Assembly: GCF_001905825.1 (NCBI RefSeq)
Contig: NZ_LIVV01000002.1
Span: 43,074 to 107,073 of the forward strand
Source of the DNA: Streptomyces sp. CB02009
GTDB lineage: Bacteria > Actinomycetota > Actinomycetes > Streptomycetales > Streptomycetaceae
Length of the DNA stretch: 64,000 bases
Reading direction: 5' to 3'
The notes below the pieces were generated by a model. The model was not told where the DNA came from. It saw only the letters and a list, made by a program, of their open reading frames with translations, and searched no databases. Positions 17,329 through 26,011 of this stretch are shown here, piece after piece (position 1 is the first letter of the stretch; each line of letters begins with the position of its first letter). The translations under genes were made by a program, and so were the position numbers.

Positions 17329-18603
17329 GTGGCGCGGACGCGGGAGGTCTACGTCTACGACTACGCGGCCGACTTCGGGCTCAGCGGATTCGCCGGCACC
17401 CTGTGTGCCCGGTCGACCCTCCGCCTCGACGGACCGGTGGTCCTCGACATCGCCGAGTCCGAGGCGGAGGACGACGACCACCGGCTCGGCGCGGACGCCC
17501 GGCTCCTCCTGGGGTCCCCGCTGCCGGACGACGTGCTCCGCACCGTGTGGCTGGCGGCCGTACGCCGCTGCTTCGACCCCGCCGAAGAGGGCACGGACAC
17601 CCGGAGCTGGCTGGACGGGGTCGCCGAGCTGTGCCCGCCGCGCGCCCCGGAGCGCGACCCGTACGAGCTGCGGTCCCTGGACGCGCGGCGGCCCGCCGTG
17701 CCGGAGGAGGAGCTGCGGGCTGCCGTGGCCGCCGAGATCGAGTCGGCCACCGTCGGTCTTGAGCTCCGCGTCGCCGTACTGGGAATCGTCCCGGCCCTCC
17801 TCCGTGTCGTGCGCGAGGCGGACGCCGACCTCGGGTTCCGGCTGTTCCTGAGGGCGCTCAAGGCGTACTCCGTGCCGGTCGGCGCGGACGCGTACGACCG
17901 GCTGTTCGCTCTCGGGGACGCGCTGGCCTACCCGCCGGCCGTCGTCCACGAGGGGCTGGCCGTGCGCTGGCGGCCGCTCGACCCGGGCCGCCGCGACTTC
18001 GCACCCGGCCGGTTCGGGCTGCCGGCGCTCGCGTCCGCACTCCGCGGGACCGAATGGACGTACGGGGGCACCCCGCGCGAACACATCCAGCGGGTCGCCG
18101 ACGACGGGCCGGGACACCCGCCGGGGGCGTACGCCGCGGTGCTCCTCGACGACGCCTGGCGGATCCTCGACTCCGCCCTGCCGGGGGAGGCGGTCGGACT
18201 TCTCTGGCGGACCGCCGCCGGGCGCCTGCACGTCCTCGACGAGGACGACTTCGACGCCGACGGGCGGGCCTGGCTGGAGCAGGTCTCCCAGGTGTGCCAC
18301 GCGCATCTCGCGGAGGTCGATCCCGCCTACGCGCCTTACCTCGCGCCCGCCAGGACCGATCTCACGGAGGAGGTGCTCCGCGAGGTGCGGGAGGCGGTGC
18401 ACGCCGACGCGGAGCAGGTGCGCGGGGTGGCGCGGGTCCTGGAGGGCGTGGTCACCGCGGTCGACCCGGACCTCGGCTTCCGCCTCCTCCTGCACCTCCT
18501 GGACACGTACGCGGTCCCCGTCGACGAGGCCCGGCGCGCCCGCCACCGGGCGCTCGCCGACCGGCTCGGCCTCGGCGCCGACCACACCGGGCGCGACGGA
18601 TGA
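17329..18603 (+). CDS. Hypothetical protein with an internal duplication
   Basis: 424 residues, soluble, acidic, no recognised domain. Residues about 140-200 and 355-414 are copies of one another: both contain an EEELR/EEVLR helix and then D-D-L-G-F-R-L-L-L cores (DADLGFRLFLRALKAYSVPV and DPDLGFRLLLHLLDTYAVPV). So the protein is built of two related halves. GTG 17329 has a GGAGGCA ribosome binding site. No operon partner. Function not known. Confidence 0.75.
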   Translation: MARTREVYVYDYAADFGLSGFAGTLCARSTLRLDGPVVLDIAESEAEDDDHRLGADARLLLGSPLPDDVLRTVWLAAVRRCFDPAEEGTDTRSWLDGVAELCPPRAPERDPYELRSLDARRPAVPEEELRAAVAAEIESATVGLELRVAVLGIVPALLRVVREADADLGFRLFLRALKAYSVPVGADAYDRLFALGDALAYPPAVVHEGLAVRWRPLDPGRRDFAPGRFGLPALASALRGTEWTYGGTPREHIQRVADDGPGHPPGAYAAVLLDDAWRILDSALPGEAVGLLWRTAAGRLHVLDEDDFDADGRAWLEQVSQVCHAHLAEVDPAYAPYLAPARTDLTEEVLREVREAVHADAEQVRGVARVLEGVVTAVDPDLGFRLLLHLLDTYAVPVDEARRARHRALADRLGLGADHTGRDG

Positions 18604-18646
18604 CGGTGCCGGGCCCGGTGCGTGACCGCGTCGGGGTGTGCCGTGG

Positions 18647-19504
18647 TCAGGACACCCGGCAGACGATCTCGCCGTGCGGGACCATGAACCAGGCGTCCTC
18701 CCGGGTGCCCCACTCCCGCCAGGCCTCCGCGATCTCCTCCAGCTCGGCCTGGGTCGTGTGGCCGCCGGACACGGCGAGGTCGGCGTAGCCGGAGCCGGTC
18801 GTACGGTCCGCCCACAGGCCGCTCCACCAGGCGCGCTCCTCGGGCGTCGCGAAGCACCAGGTGCCGGCGGTCGTCGTGATGTCGGTGAAGCCGGCCTGCC
18901 GCGCCCAGGAGAACAGTCGCCGTCCCGCGTCCGGTTCGCCGCCGTTGGCCCGGGCGACCCGGCGGTACAGGTCCAGCCAGCCGTCCAGGACCGGGCGTTC
19001 GGGATACCAGGTGAAGGAACCGTAGTCGCTGTCGCGGGCCGCGACGATCCCGCCGGGGCGGCACACCCGCCGCATCTCGCGCAGCGCCCGCACCGGGTCG
19101 CCGACGTGCTGCAGCACCTGGTGGGCGTGGACCACGTCGAAGGAGTCGTCGGGGAAGTCCAGGGCGTGTACGTCGGCGACGGCGAACTCGACGTTCCGCA
19201 GGCCGCGTTCGGCGGCCGCGGCGCGGGCCTTCACCAGGACCTCCTCGGCCGCGTCGACCGCCGTCACCCGGCCGGGGGCGACCAGGGCGGCCAGGTCGGC
19301 GGTGATGGTGCCGGGTCCGCAGCCCACGTCCAGGACGTCCAGACCCGCGGACAGCGAGGGCAGCAGGTAGGCCGCGGAGTTGGCGGCGGTCCGCCAGTTG
19401 TGCGAGCGCAGGACCGACTCGTGGTGGCCGTGGGTGTAGACGGCCGTCTCGTGGGCCGTCTCGTGGCCCGCGGGCTGCGCGGAGGAGGTGGAGGCATGCG
19501 TCAT
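18647..19504 (-). CDS. Class I SAM-dependent methyltransferase (UbiE/MenG-like)
   Basis: 285 residues. Motif I is LDVLDVGCGPGTITADLA (about 54-71), the acidic loop AVDAAEEV follows, and HAHQVLQHVGDPVRALREM is the post-motif region typical of small-molecule methyltransferases. The N-terminus is His/Ala/Thr-rich and disordered. GAGGGAG precedes ATG 19504. The substrate is unknown. Confidence 0.88.
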   Translation of the reverse strand: MTHASTSSAQPAGHETAHETAVYTHGHHESVLRSHNWRTAANSAAYLLPSLSAGLDVLDVGCGPGTITADLAALVAPGRVTAVDAAEEVLVKARAAAAERGLRNVEFAVADVHALDFPDDSFDVVHAHQVLQHVGDPVRALREMRRVCRPGGIVAARDSDYGSFTWYPERPVLDGWLDLYRRVARANGGEPDAGRRLFSWARQAGFTDITTTAGTWCFATPEERAWWSGLWADRTTGSGYADLAVSGGHTTQAELEEIAEAWREWGTREDAWFMVPHGEIVCRVS

Positions 19505-19606
19505 CGGAGCGACTCCCTCGGTGTGGGTGCGTGCTCACCACCGTACGCACCGATGTCGCATGATGAGATACGCGTCTTGGGATGTGGACATGACGCGAGC
19601 TGTTCC

Positions 19607-20125
19607 TCAGCTGAACAGGTGCCTCCGGTAACGGAGTTCTTCGAGCATGCGGCCTCCCGTCTCCTCCCGCACGGCCTCCCCGTCCGCGCGCCAGCCCGCC
19701 GCCTCGTAGAAGCGGCGCCCGCGGGCGTTCCCCGCGAACACCCACAGCGCCGCCGTGCGGAACCCGGTCGCCACGAGGGCCTCGGCGGAGGCCGCGAGGA
19801 GGGCCCGTCCGACGCCCGTGCCCCACACCTCCGGCAGGGCGTAGAGGGCGGCCAGTTCGGCCGTGGTCCGCCGGTCGAACTCCTCGTCCGGCCAGGCGCG
19901 GAAGCAGGAGAACGCCCGCACCCGCTCGTCGGGGCCCGTCTCGACCAGCACCGCGGACCGTTCCGGGGCGGTGAGGCGGGCCCGCCAGGTGGCGGTGCGC
20001 TCCTCGACGTCCAGCGAGTCCAGATAGGGGCCGGGCAGCAGGTCGCGGTAGGCGGCCCGCCAGGACAGCACGTGCACGGTGGCGATGCCCGCCGCGTCCT
20101 CGGGGAGGGCTTCTCGTATCGGCAT
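19607..20125 (-). CDS. GNAT family N-acetyltransferase
   Basis: 172 residues. GNAT fold: MPIREALPEDAAGIATVHV start, acetyl-CoA loop PEVWGTGVGRALL (the R/Q-x-x-G-x-G/A position reads V-W-G-T-G-V-G), and ALWVFAGNARGRRFYEAAGW strand-bulge motif near the end. ATG 20125 begins the domain; the frame stays open upstream only because of a repeat array. GACAAT 5 nt before the ATG may be a leaderless -10. Confidence 0.88.
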   Translation of the reverse strand: MPIREALPEDAAGIATVHVLSWRAAYRDLLPGPYLDSLDVEERTATWRARLTAPERSAVLVETGPDERVRAFSCFRAWPDEEFDRRTTAELAALYALPEVWGTGVGRALLAASAEALVATGFRTAALWVFAGNARGRRFYEAAGWRADGEAVREETGGRMLEELRYRRHLFS

Positions 20126-20549
20126 GCCGCATTGTCCGCCGGGCGGCTCCCCGGCCGCCCCTCCAATACGCCCCCCGAGACCCGGATCTTTGACCGCGTC
20201 CGCCCCTCCAGCCGTGGGGCGGCCCCTCCGCCCGGCCTCGGCCGCATCCGCCCCTCCGACCGTGGTGCGCCGCCTCCGCTCGCCCTCGGCCGCGTCCGCC
20301 CCTCGGACCCGCGGACGGCACCCGCCCACCTCGCACATACGGGCCGCCGCCCGGACTCTCCTTCACACTTCCGGCCCCCTGCCGGATCCGCCTCCGCACC
20401 TGCGGTCCGCCCGCCCGGCCACCGCCCGGCCCGACCTGACGAACCCCCTGTGACAGCACGATGAACGGGCCGTCCCGGCCGCCCTTCCGACCCTAGGATC
20501 GGCCGCGCCGCCGCCCGGTGGCGCGCTCTCCCACCTGCCGAGGAGTCCT
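20126..20549. other. 424-bp intergenic region between divergent genes
   Basis: Holds the GNAT promoter, a 48-bp tandem repeat (20193-20310), and near its right end TAGGAT (20494-20499), a candidate -10 for the molybdenum oxidoreductase gene. No credible gene: the frames here are repeats of Pro/Arg/Ala codons. Confidence 0.6.
20193..20310. repeat. 48-bp tandem repeat, about 2.5 copies
   Basis: Units begin at 20193, 20241 and 20289, each with CCGC(G/A)TCCGCCCCTC; copies differ by point changes and the third fades after about 20 nt. The spacing is exactly 48 bp. Confidence 0.75.
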
Positions 20550-21821
20550 GTGCCGAACTCGCCCGCGCCCGCCCGCCGTTCCGTGCTGAAGGTCCTCGCG
20601 GCGGCCCCGGCGGTCTCCGCCCTCGGCGGGCTCGCCACCGTCACCACGGCCTCCGCCGCGGCCGCGCACGCCCCCGCGCGCCCCGCCGCACCTGCCGCGA
20701 CCGCACCGGCCGCACCCGCACCGGCCGTCCCCCTCGCCGCGCCCGGCATCGTCAAAGCCCTCCCGGCCGCGCACTTCACCGTCAGGAGCACCAACGCCGA
20801 GGCGCGCTTCGACGGCTTCGGGGACACCGGACTCCTCACCCCCGTCGACCGCTTCTTCGTCCGCAACCACACCACCACCCCCGTCCTCGACGCCGCCGAC
20901 TGGCGCCTGACCCTCTGGGGCGACGGCCTGCACGGCCGCAGCCCGGTCCACTTCACCTACGGGCAGCTCCGCGACCTGCCCTCCGTCACCCGGACGGCCC
21001 TGATCGAGTGCGCCGGAAACGGGCGCAGCTACTACACGAGCCAGCAGGGCGAGCCGGTCACCGGCACCGCCTGGACCCTCGGCGCCGTCGGCGCCGCCCG
21101 CTGGCGCGGGGTGCGCCTCGCCGACGTGCTGCGACGGGCCGGGATCGCCCGCGACGCCGTCGACCTCCTGCCGCGCGGCCTCGACGACCCGTACGTCTCC
21201 GGCGGGATCGACTACGGCCGGGTCCGCCGCCCGCTGCCGGTCGCCAAGGCCTTCGACGACGTGATCCTCGCGTACGAGATGAACGGCGAGCCCCTCCCGT
21301 ACGACCACGGCCATCCGGTGCGGCTCGTCGTCCCCTCCTGGGTCGGCATCGCCTCCATCAAGTGGCTCGGCGACATCGAGGTCTCCACCCGGCCGCTCAG
21401 CTCGCCCTGGTCCACGGACTGGTACCGCCTCTTCGGCGACGCCCACCCGGCCGGCGGCAGCGCCCCGATCAGCCGCCAGACCCTCAAGTCCGGCTACCAA
21501 CTGCCCTTCGGCGCCACCCTGGAGGCCGGCCGTGTCCACCGGCTGACCGGCAGGGCCTGGTCCGCGCACGCGCCCGTACGGACGGTCGAGGTGTCCACCG
21601 ACGGCGGCGCGCACTGGCGGCGGGCCCACCTCCACGACATCCCGCGGCGGGACGGCTGGGTCCGCTGGAGCACGCCGTGGCTCCCGCGCGTCACCGGACC
21701 GGCCACCCTGCTCTCGCGGACCACCGACGCCGCCGGCAACACCCAGCCCGAGCGGGCCGTCCACAACACCCAGGGCTACCTCTTCAACGCGGTCGTACGG
21801 CACCCCGTGACCGTCGCCTGA
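20550..21821 (+). CDS. Tat-exported molybdopterin-dependent oxidoreductase (sulfite-oxidase family)
   Basis: 423 residues. N-terminus ARRSVLKVLAAAPAVSALGG is a twin-arginine signal, followed by an Ala/Pro-rich linker to about residue 65. The molybdopterin domain has the molybdenum-ligating Cys154 in ALIECAGNGR; the C-terminal third is the Mo-co dimerisation domain (VHRLTGRAWSAHAPVRTVEVSTDGG). There is no heme domain, so electrons must pass to a separate partner. GTG 20550 is the only start that keeps the Tat motif at the N-terminus. The physiological substrate (sulfite, a methionine sulfoxide or other) cannot be told. Confidence 0.9.
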   Translation: MPNSPAPARRSVLKVLAAAPAVSALGGLATVTTASAAAAHAPARPAAPAATAPAAPAPAVPLAAPGIVKALPAAHFTVRSTNAEARFDGFGDTGLLTPVDRFFVRNHTTTPVLDAADWRLTLWGDGLHGRSPVHFTYGQLRDLPSVTRTALIECAGNGRSYYTSQQGEPVTGTAWTLGAVGAARWRGVRLADVLRRAGIARDAVDLLPRGLDDPYVSGGIDYGRVRRPLPVAKAFDDVILAYEMNGEPLPYDHGHPVRLVVPSWVGIASIKWLGDIEVSTRPLSSPWSTDWYRLFGDAHPAGGSAPISRQTLKSGYQLPFGATLEAGRVHRLTGRAWSAHAPVRTVEVSTDGGAHWRRAHLHDIPRRDGWVRWSTPWLPRVTGPATLLSRTTDAAGNTQPERAVHNTQGYLFNAVVRHPVTVA

Positions 21822-21915
21822 ACCGACCCCTGGAGCGGCGGAATCGGCCGAACCTTCGTATAAAGGGCACGGGGGTGCCGTGCCGGCGCCCCCGAGCGCT
21901 CAGGAGGTACGGGAC

Positions 21916-23148
21916 ATGCGGCAGACGGCTCCGGAGGGCCGCGGCCCGGTGCGCTACGGCCCTCCCGCCCCCGACACCGGACTGCCCGTGCTGCCCGGAC
22001 TTGCCGGGCTCCTCGCCGCCGCCGCGGGACGGACCGATCCGGAGCCGCCCGGCGGCGGCCCCGTCCTGCGCGAGGCCGCCTCCGGCTACTGGTGGCGGCG
22101 CGGCCTCCGCACCCACCCCGAGGACGTCGTGGCCGGTCCCGGCGCCCCCGCGCTGCTGCTCGCCCTGATCGCCGCCCACGGCGGTGACCTCCTGCTGCCC
22201 CGGCCCTGCCCCGCCTGGTGGACCCCGCAGGCCCGCCTCCTCGGCCGACCCGCCTGGCACGTGCCGACCCCCGCCGAGGCCGGCGGCGTACCCGACCCGT
22301 ACGCCCTCCTGGAGACCGTCCGGCGGATCCGCGCCGAGGGCGGCACCCCGCGCGTCCTCCTGCTCTCCGTCGCGGACGACCCCACCGCCACCGTCGCCCC
22401 GCCCGAACTCGTCCGCGAGGCGTGCGAGGCCGCCGTCGCCGAGGGGCTGCACGTCATCAGCGACGAGACCTGGCGCGACACCCGCCACCACCCCGAGGAC
22501 ACCGTGCTCCTCAGCCCCGCCGAGATGTGCCCGGACGACGTGACCGTCCTCTCCGACCTCGGCGGCGCCCTCACCCCGGCCGCCTGGCCCTGCGCCGTCG
22601 CCCGCTTCCCGCCCACCGATCCGTCCCGCGCGGACCGCTGGACCGACCGCCGCGCCCGCGTCCTCGACGTGCTCACCGCTCTCGGCGCCGTCGTCCCCGG
22701 GCCCGTCGCCCCCGCGGCCGCGCACGCCCTCGACGAACCCGAGGACGTCACCGTACGGGCCCGCCGCGCCGCCGCCGTCCACGGCCGCCTGGCCGCGGCC
22801 GCGCACCGCGCGGTCCTCGCCGCCGGAGCCCTCGCCCGGCCGCCGCAGGCGGGCCGCCACCTCTACGCCGACCTCGGGCCGCTCAGGGCCGGTCTCGCCG
22901 CCCGGGGAGTCACCGACTCCCTGGAGTTGGAGAGTCACCTCTCCGCCCGCCTCGGCGCTCCCGCGACCGGCGGGCACCGCTTCGGCGACGAACTCGGCGC
23001 CCTGCGCGTCAGGTTCGGAACCGACCTGTTCCTGGGCGGTACGGAAGAGGAGCGGGCGGAGACGCTCGGCGCGCGGGACCCGGAGACGCTGCCCCATGTG
23101 GCGGCGAGGCTGGCGGAGTTCGGAGGAATCCTGGAGGAACTCCGGTGA
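21916..23148 (+). CDS. Fold-type I aminotransferase-like protein lacking the PLP lysine
   Basis: 410 residues, class I/II aminotransferase fold. The PLP-pyridine Asp183 is kept in HVISDETWRD, the loop equivalent to N-P-x-N-P-T-G reads VADDPTATV, and a C-terminal substrate-type Arg occurs in LRVRFGTDLF. At the Schiff-base lysine position the sequence reads LSDLGGALTP: Gly216-Gly217 replace the S-K of S-L-S-K-A. No other lysine is near. Catalysis by the normal route is therefore not expected; a PLP-binding regulator or structural role is possible. ATG 21916 has AGGAGGT 7 nt upstream, better than GTG 21880. The MBL-fold gene follows. Confidence 0.75.
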   Translation: MRQTAPEGRGPVRYGPPAPDTGLPVLPGLAGLLAAAAGRTDPEPPGGGPVLREAASGYWWRRGLRTHPEDVVAGPGAPALLLALIAAHGGDLLLPRPCPAWWTPQARLLGRPAWHVPTPAEAGGVPDPYALLETVRRIRAEGGTPRVLLLSVADDPTATVAPPELVREACEAAVAEGLHVISDETWRDTRHHPEDTVLLSPAEMCPDDVTVLSDLGGALTPAAWPCAVARFPPTDPSRADRWTDRRARVLDVLTALGAVVPGPVAPAAAHALDEPEDVTVRARRAAAVHGRLAAAAHRAVLAAGALARPPQAGRHLYADLGPLRAGLAARGVTDSLELESHLSARLGAPATGGHRFGDELGALRVRFGTDLFLGGTEEERAETLGARDPETLPHVAARLAEFGGILEELR

Positions 23149-23281
23149 CGGCGGCTGCGGTCGGCCGCCCGCCGAGGCGATCCGCGCACCCCGCGGGAGC
23201 CCGAGCCGTACCGGCCGTACGCGCCATGAGAGTCGTGAGCGCCGTACGAGCCGAACCATCCGCGCAGAACGGAGCCCGCAG

Positions 23282-24349
23282 ATGACGGAACGGACGGCAC
23301 CCCCCGCGCGGGCCGACCGGGGCGCCCCGCAACAGCCCGACACCACCACGCCTCCCGCGGCTTCCCCCACACAGGCGCCCGCTCCCGTCCTCCATCCCGT
23401 CGGGCGGCTCCGCCTCGACTGGCCCCGCAGCTTCGCCGACCGGCTCACCGCCCCCCTCCCCGGCGTGCGGGCCCTGGCCCGCCTCGCCCGCGAGGGCGCC
23501 GTACGGCCCCGCCCCGAAGGCCTCCGCGACATCCCGCTGCTGCCCTTCGAGCCGGGCCCGCTGCCGCCCGCCGGACCCGACACCCTCGCCCTCACCTGGG
23601 CGGGTCACGCCAGTTGGGTGCTGCGCATGGGTGGGCTCACCGTCCTCACCGACCCGGTCTGGTCCCGCCGGATCTTCGGCACCCCCGCCCGGCTCACCCC
23701 CGTCGGCGTGCGCTGGGAGGACCTGCCGCGCGTCGACGCCGTCGTCATCAGCCACAACCACTTCGACCACCTCGACGCCCCCACCCTCAAGCGGCTTCCC
23801 CGGCACACCCCGGTCTTCGTCCCCGCCGGCCTCGGCCGCTGGTTCACCCGCCGCCGGTTCAGCCGGGTCACCGAGCTCGACTGGTGGGAGGCCGCCGAAC
23901 TCGACGGCGTCCGCTTCGACTTCGTCCCGGCCCACCACTGGTCCAAGCGCACCCTCCTGGACACCTGCCGCTCCCTGTGGGGCGGTTGGGTGCTCACCGA
24001 CCGGTCCGGGCGGCGCGTCCACTTCGCGGGGGACACCGGGTACGGCCACTGGTTCGGCGAGATCGGCCGCCGCTACCCCGGCATCGACCTGGCCCTGCTC
24101 CCGATCGGCGCCTACGACCCGCGCTGGTGGCTCAGCGACGTCCACACCGACCCGGAGGAGGCGGTCCGCGCCCACCAGGACCTGGGCGCACGGCGGATGG
24201 CCCCCATGCACTGGGCGACCTTCGTGCTGTCCTCGGAGCCCGTCCTCGAACCCCTCACCCGGGTCAGGACCGCCTGGGAGCAGGCCGGGCTGCGCCGCGA
24301 GGACCTGTGGGACCTGCCGGTCGGCGGCTCACGGGTGCTCGTGCCCTGA
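23282..24349 (+). CDS. MBL-fold metal-dependent hydrolase (NAPE-PLD/UlaG-like)
   Basis: 355 residues, cytoplasmic. The H-x-H-x-D-H metal motif is SHNHFDHLD (His158 onward); WAGHASWVLRMGG at the start of the domain, FAGDTGYG and PMHWATF complete the ligands. Overall order matches the N-acyl-phosphatidylethanolamine phospholipase D/UlaG group. The first 40 residues are Pro/Ala/Thr-rich. GGAG lies about 8 nt before ATG 23282; the open frame upstream to 23096 has no support. Overlaps the convergent DedA gene by 21 bp. Confidence 0.85.
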   Translation: MTERTAPPARADRGAPQQPDTTTPPAASPTQAPAPVLHPVGRLRLDWPRSFADRLTAPLPGVRALARLAREGAVRPRPEGLRDIPLLPFEPGPLPPAGPDTLALTWAGHASWVLRMGGLTVLTDPVWSRRIFGTPARLTPVGVRWEDLPRVDAVVISHNHFDHLDAPTLKRLPRHTPVFVPAGLGRWFTRRRFSRVTELDWWEAAELDGVRFDFVPAHHWSKRTLLDTCRSLWGGWVLTDRSGRRVHFAGDTGYGHWFGEIGRRYPGIDLALLPIGAYDPRWWLSDVHTDPEEAVRAHQDLGARRMAPMHWATFVLSSEPVLEPLTRVRTAWEQAGLRREDLWDLPVGGSRVLVP

Positions 24350-25012
24350 CGCGGCGTGCCCCGGGGCCCCGCCGGCCTTCGCCCGCGGCCCCCTGAACCG
24401 CCGCCACAGCCCCGGGACCGCGCTGACCAGCACCGTGAGGCCCACCGCCGCGACGACCCCCTGCCAGGGCTCCGGGAACAGCGAGCCGCCCAGGATCCCG
24501 ATCAGCTGGTAGGTCGCCGCCCACGCCAGACAGGCCGCCAGGTCACCGCGCACGAACCGCCGCAGCGGCATCTCCGACAGCAGGCACGCCAGCATCACCG
24601 GGATCCGCCCCGCCGGCACGAGCCGGGACAGGACGAGCACCGACACCTGATGGGTCTCGAGCCGCTCCTGCGCGAGCGCCAGCCGCTCCGGCGTCACCCG
24701 GCCCCGCAGCGCGGCGAGCCACCGCGAGCCGTTGCGCGAGCGCACCCCGCGCTGCCCCAGCCAGTACAGGGCGGTGTCGCCGAGGAGCGCCGCGAACGCC
24801 GCCACCAGGAAGACGACGAGCAGCGAGAGCGGCGAGCTCTGGTGGAAGGCGACCACCGCCGCCGAACTGACGATCGCGCCCGTCGGCACGACGGGCACCA
24901 GCGCGCCGAGCGCCACGAGGAGGAACAGGGAGGGGTAGCCGACGGCCTGCTGCGTCGACTCGGGCGGCAGCTCCCGCACCGCCGTCACGACCCCGGTGAG
25001 TCCGTGGATCAC
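24329..25012 (-). CDS. DedA/VTT-domain membrane protein
   Basis: 227 residues. DedA family: hydrophobic N-terminal segment, GALVPVVPTGAIVSSAAVV re-entrant loop, FAALLGDTALYWLGQRG and RLVPAGRIPVMLACLLSEM, the family's G-[DE] and R-x-x-P-x-x-R marks. DedA proteins recycle undecaprenyl phosphate or other lipids and support envelope homeostasis. The C-terminal tail is His/Gly-rich. It lies downstream of the MBL-fold gene on the same strand, 73 nt away across a tandem repeat. Confidence 0.88.
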   Translation of the reverse strand: MIHGLTGVVTAVRELPPESTQQAVGYPSLFLLVALGALVPVVPTGAIVSSAAVVAFHQSSPLSLLVVFLVAAFAALLGDTALYWLGQRGVRSRNGSRWLAALRGRVTPERLALAQERLETHQVSVLVLSRLVPAGRIPVMLACLLSEMPLRRFVRGDLAACLAWAATYQLIGILGGSLFPEPWQGVVAAVGLTVLVSAVPGLWRRFRGPRAKAGGAPGHAASGHEHP

Positions 25013-25034
25013 CGACCTCCCCCCGGCCGCGCCG

Positions 25035-25088
25035 CCGGTCCGCCCCGCGTCCCCCCACTCACCGGTCCGCCCCGCGTCGCCTCACTCA
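25035..25088. repeat. 27-bp tandem repeat containing the stop codon of the upstream MBL gene
   Basis: Two units, 25035-25061 and 25062-25088, differing at two positions. Each ends in TCA, and the second TCA (25086-25088) is the minus-strand TGA stop of the MBL gene; the period is a multiple of three, so the first copy is also an in-frame stop. Confidence 0.8.
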
Positions 25089-25865
25089 CCGGGCCACCTC
25101 CGGACGCACCCGCTCGCCGTGCCCGAGCCGGTGGACCGCCACCTTCGGCGCCAGCCGCGCCGCGTGCCGTACGAACTCGTCGCCCGGCGCGTGGAACTCG
25201 TGGGGTCTGATTCCGTCGAGCCCGATCGGCCAGTACGTGCCGTAGTGGACCGGGACCGCTGCCGCGGGCGACAGGGCGGCGAGGGCCTCGGCCGCCCGGC
25301 CCGCGTCGAGATGCCCGTGCCCCAGGTACGGGCCCCAGCCGCCGACCGGGAGCAGCGCCACGTCCACCGGGCCCACCGCCTCCGCCATCCCGTCGAAGAG
25401 GCCGGTGTCCCCGGCGAAGTACGTCCGCGCCTCGCCCTCGACGACGTACCCGAGCGCGGGGGCGCGGTGCGGCCCCACCGGCAGCCGCCGTCCGTCGTGG
25501 AGCGCCGGCACGGCCCGTACCGTCACGCCCTCGACGGTCACCGTGTCGCCCGGCTCCACCTCGGTGAGCCGCAGCCCGTTCCCGTCGAGCCTGCGCAGCC
25601 CCGGTACGGCGGCGGGGGCGCCGCGCGGCACGACGAGCCGTGTCCCGGGCGCGAGCCGGGCCAGCGACGGCAGGTGCAGATGGTCGGAGTGCAGGTGCGA
25701 GACGAGGACGGCCTCGGCGACTGCGGCCTCGGGCGGCGGCAGGGCGCCGCGCCGCCGCCGCAGGTGCGCGAGCCGCCGCGTGAACAGGGGATCGGTGAGG
25801 AAGCGGACCCCGGAGTCCTCGACCGTGCAGGTCGCGTGACCCCACCAGGTGACCTCCACCGGCAT
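25086..25865 (-). CDS. MBL-fold metallo-hydrolase
   Basis: 259 residues, a second, shorter metallo-beta-lactamase-fold enzyme. VTWWGHATCTVEDSGVRFLTD starts the domain, SHLHSDHLH is the metal motif, FAGDTGLFDGM and PVHYGTYWP follow. Same UlaG-like subgroup as the enzyme at 23282-24349 but clearly diverged. ATG 25865 is chosen because GGAGGGCGGC lies directly before it; an ATG 16 codons upstream has no such site. Substrate unknown. Confidence 0.85.
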   Translation of the reverse strand: MPVEVTWWGHATCTVEDSGVRFLTDPLFTRRLAHLRRRRGALPPPEAAVAEAVLVSHLHSDHLHLPSLARLAPGTRLVVPRGAPAAVPGLRRLDGNGLRLTEVEPGDTVTVEGVTVRAVPALHDGRRLPVGPHRAPALGYVVEGEARTYFAGDTGLFDGMAEAVGPVDVALLPVGGWGPYLGHGHLDAGRAAEALAALSPAAAVPVHYGTYWPIGLDGIRPHEFHAPGDEFVRHAARLAPKVAVHRLGHGERVRPEVAR

Positions 25866-25999
25866 GCCGCCCTCCGTCGTCTCGGGTTCCGGCCGTCGTC
25901 CACCGCCGTTCACGATGTCCGCGCTCGTACCCTCACTCCGTATCGAGGGTAAATGTCCGGAGCGGGTGCCGGAGGATGTTCGGGCGTCCCGTCCCGCAG

Positions 26000-26005
26000 T
26001 AGGGT
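26000..26005 (+). promoter_or_regulatory. -10 element of leaderless promoter
   Basis: TAGGGT ends 6 nt before ATG 26012; no ribosome binding site is visible. Confidence 0.5.
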
Positions 26006-26011
26006 CGGCCC

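Noticed and set aside
23096..23281. Longer N-terminus for the MBL-fold hydrolase
   Set aside because: The frame is open but overlaps the aminotransferase-like gene, lacks a ribosome binding site and matches no family sequence; ATG 23282 has GGAG.
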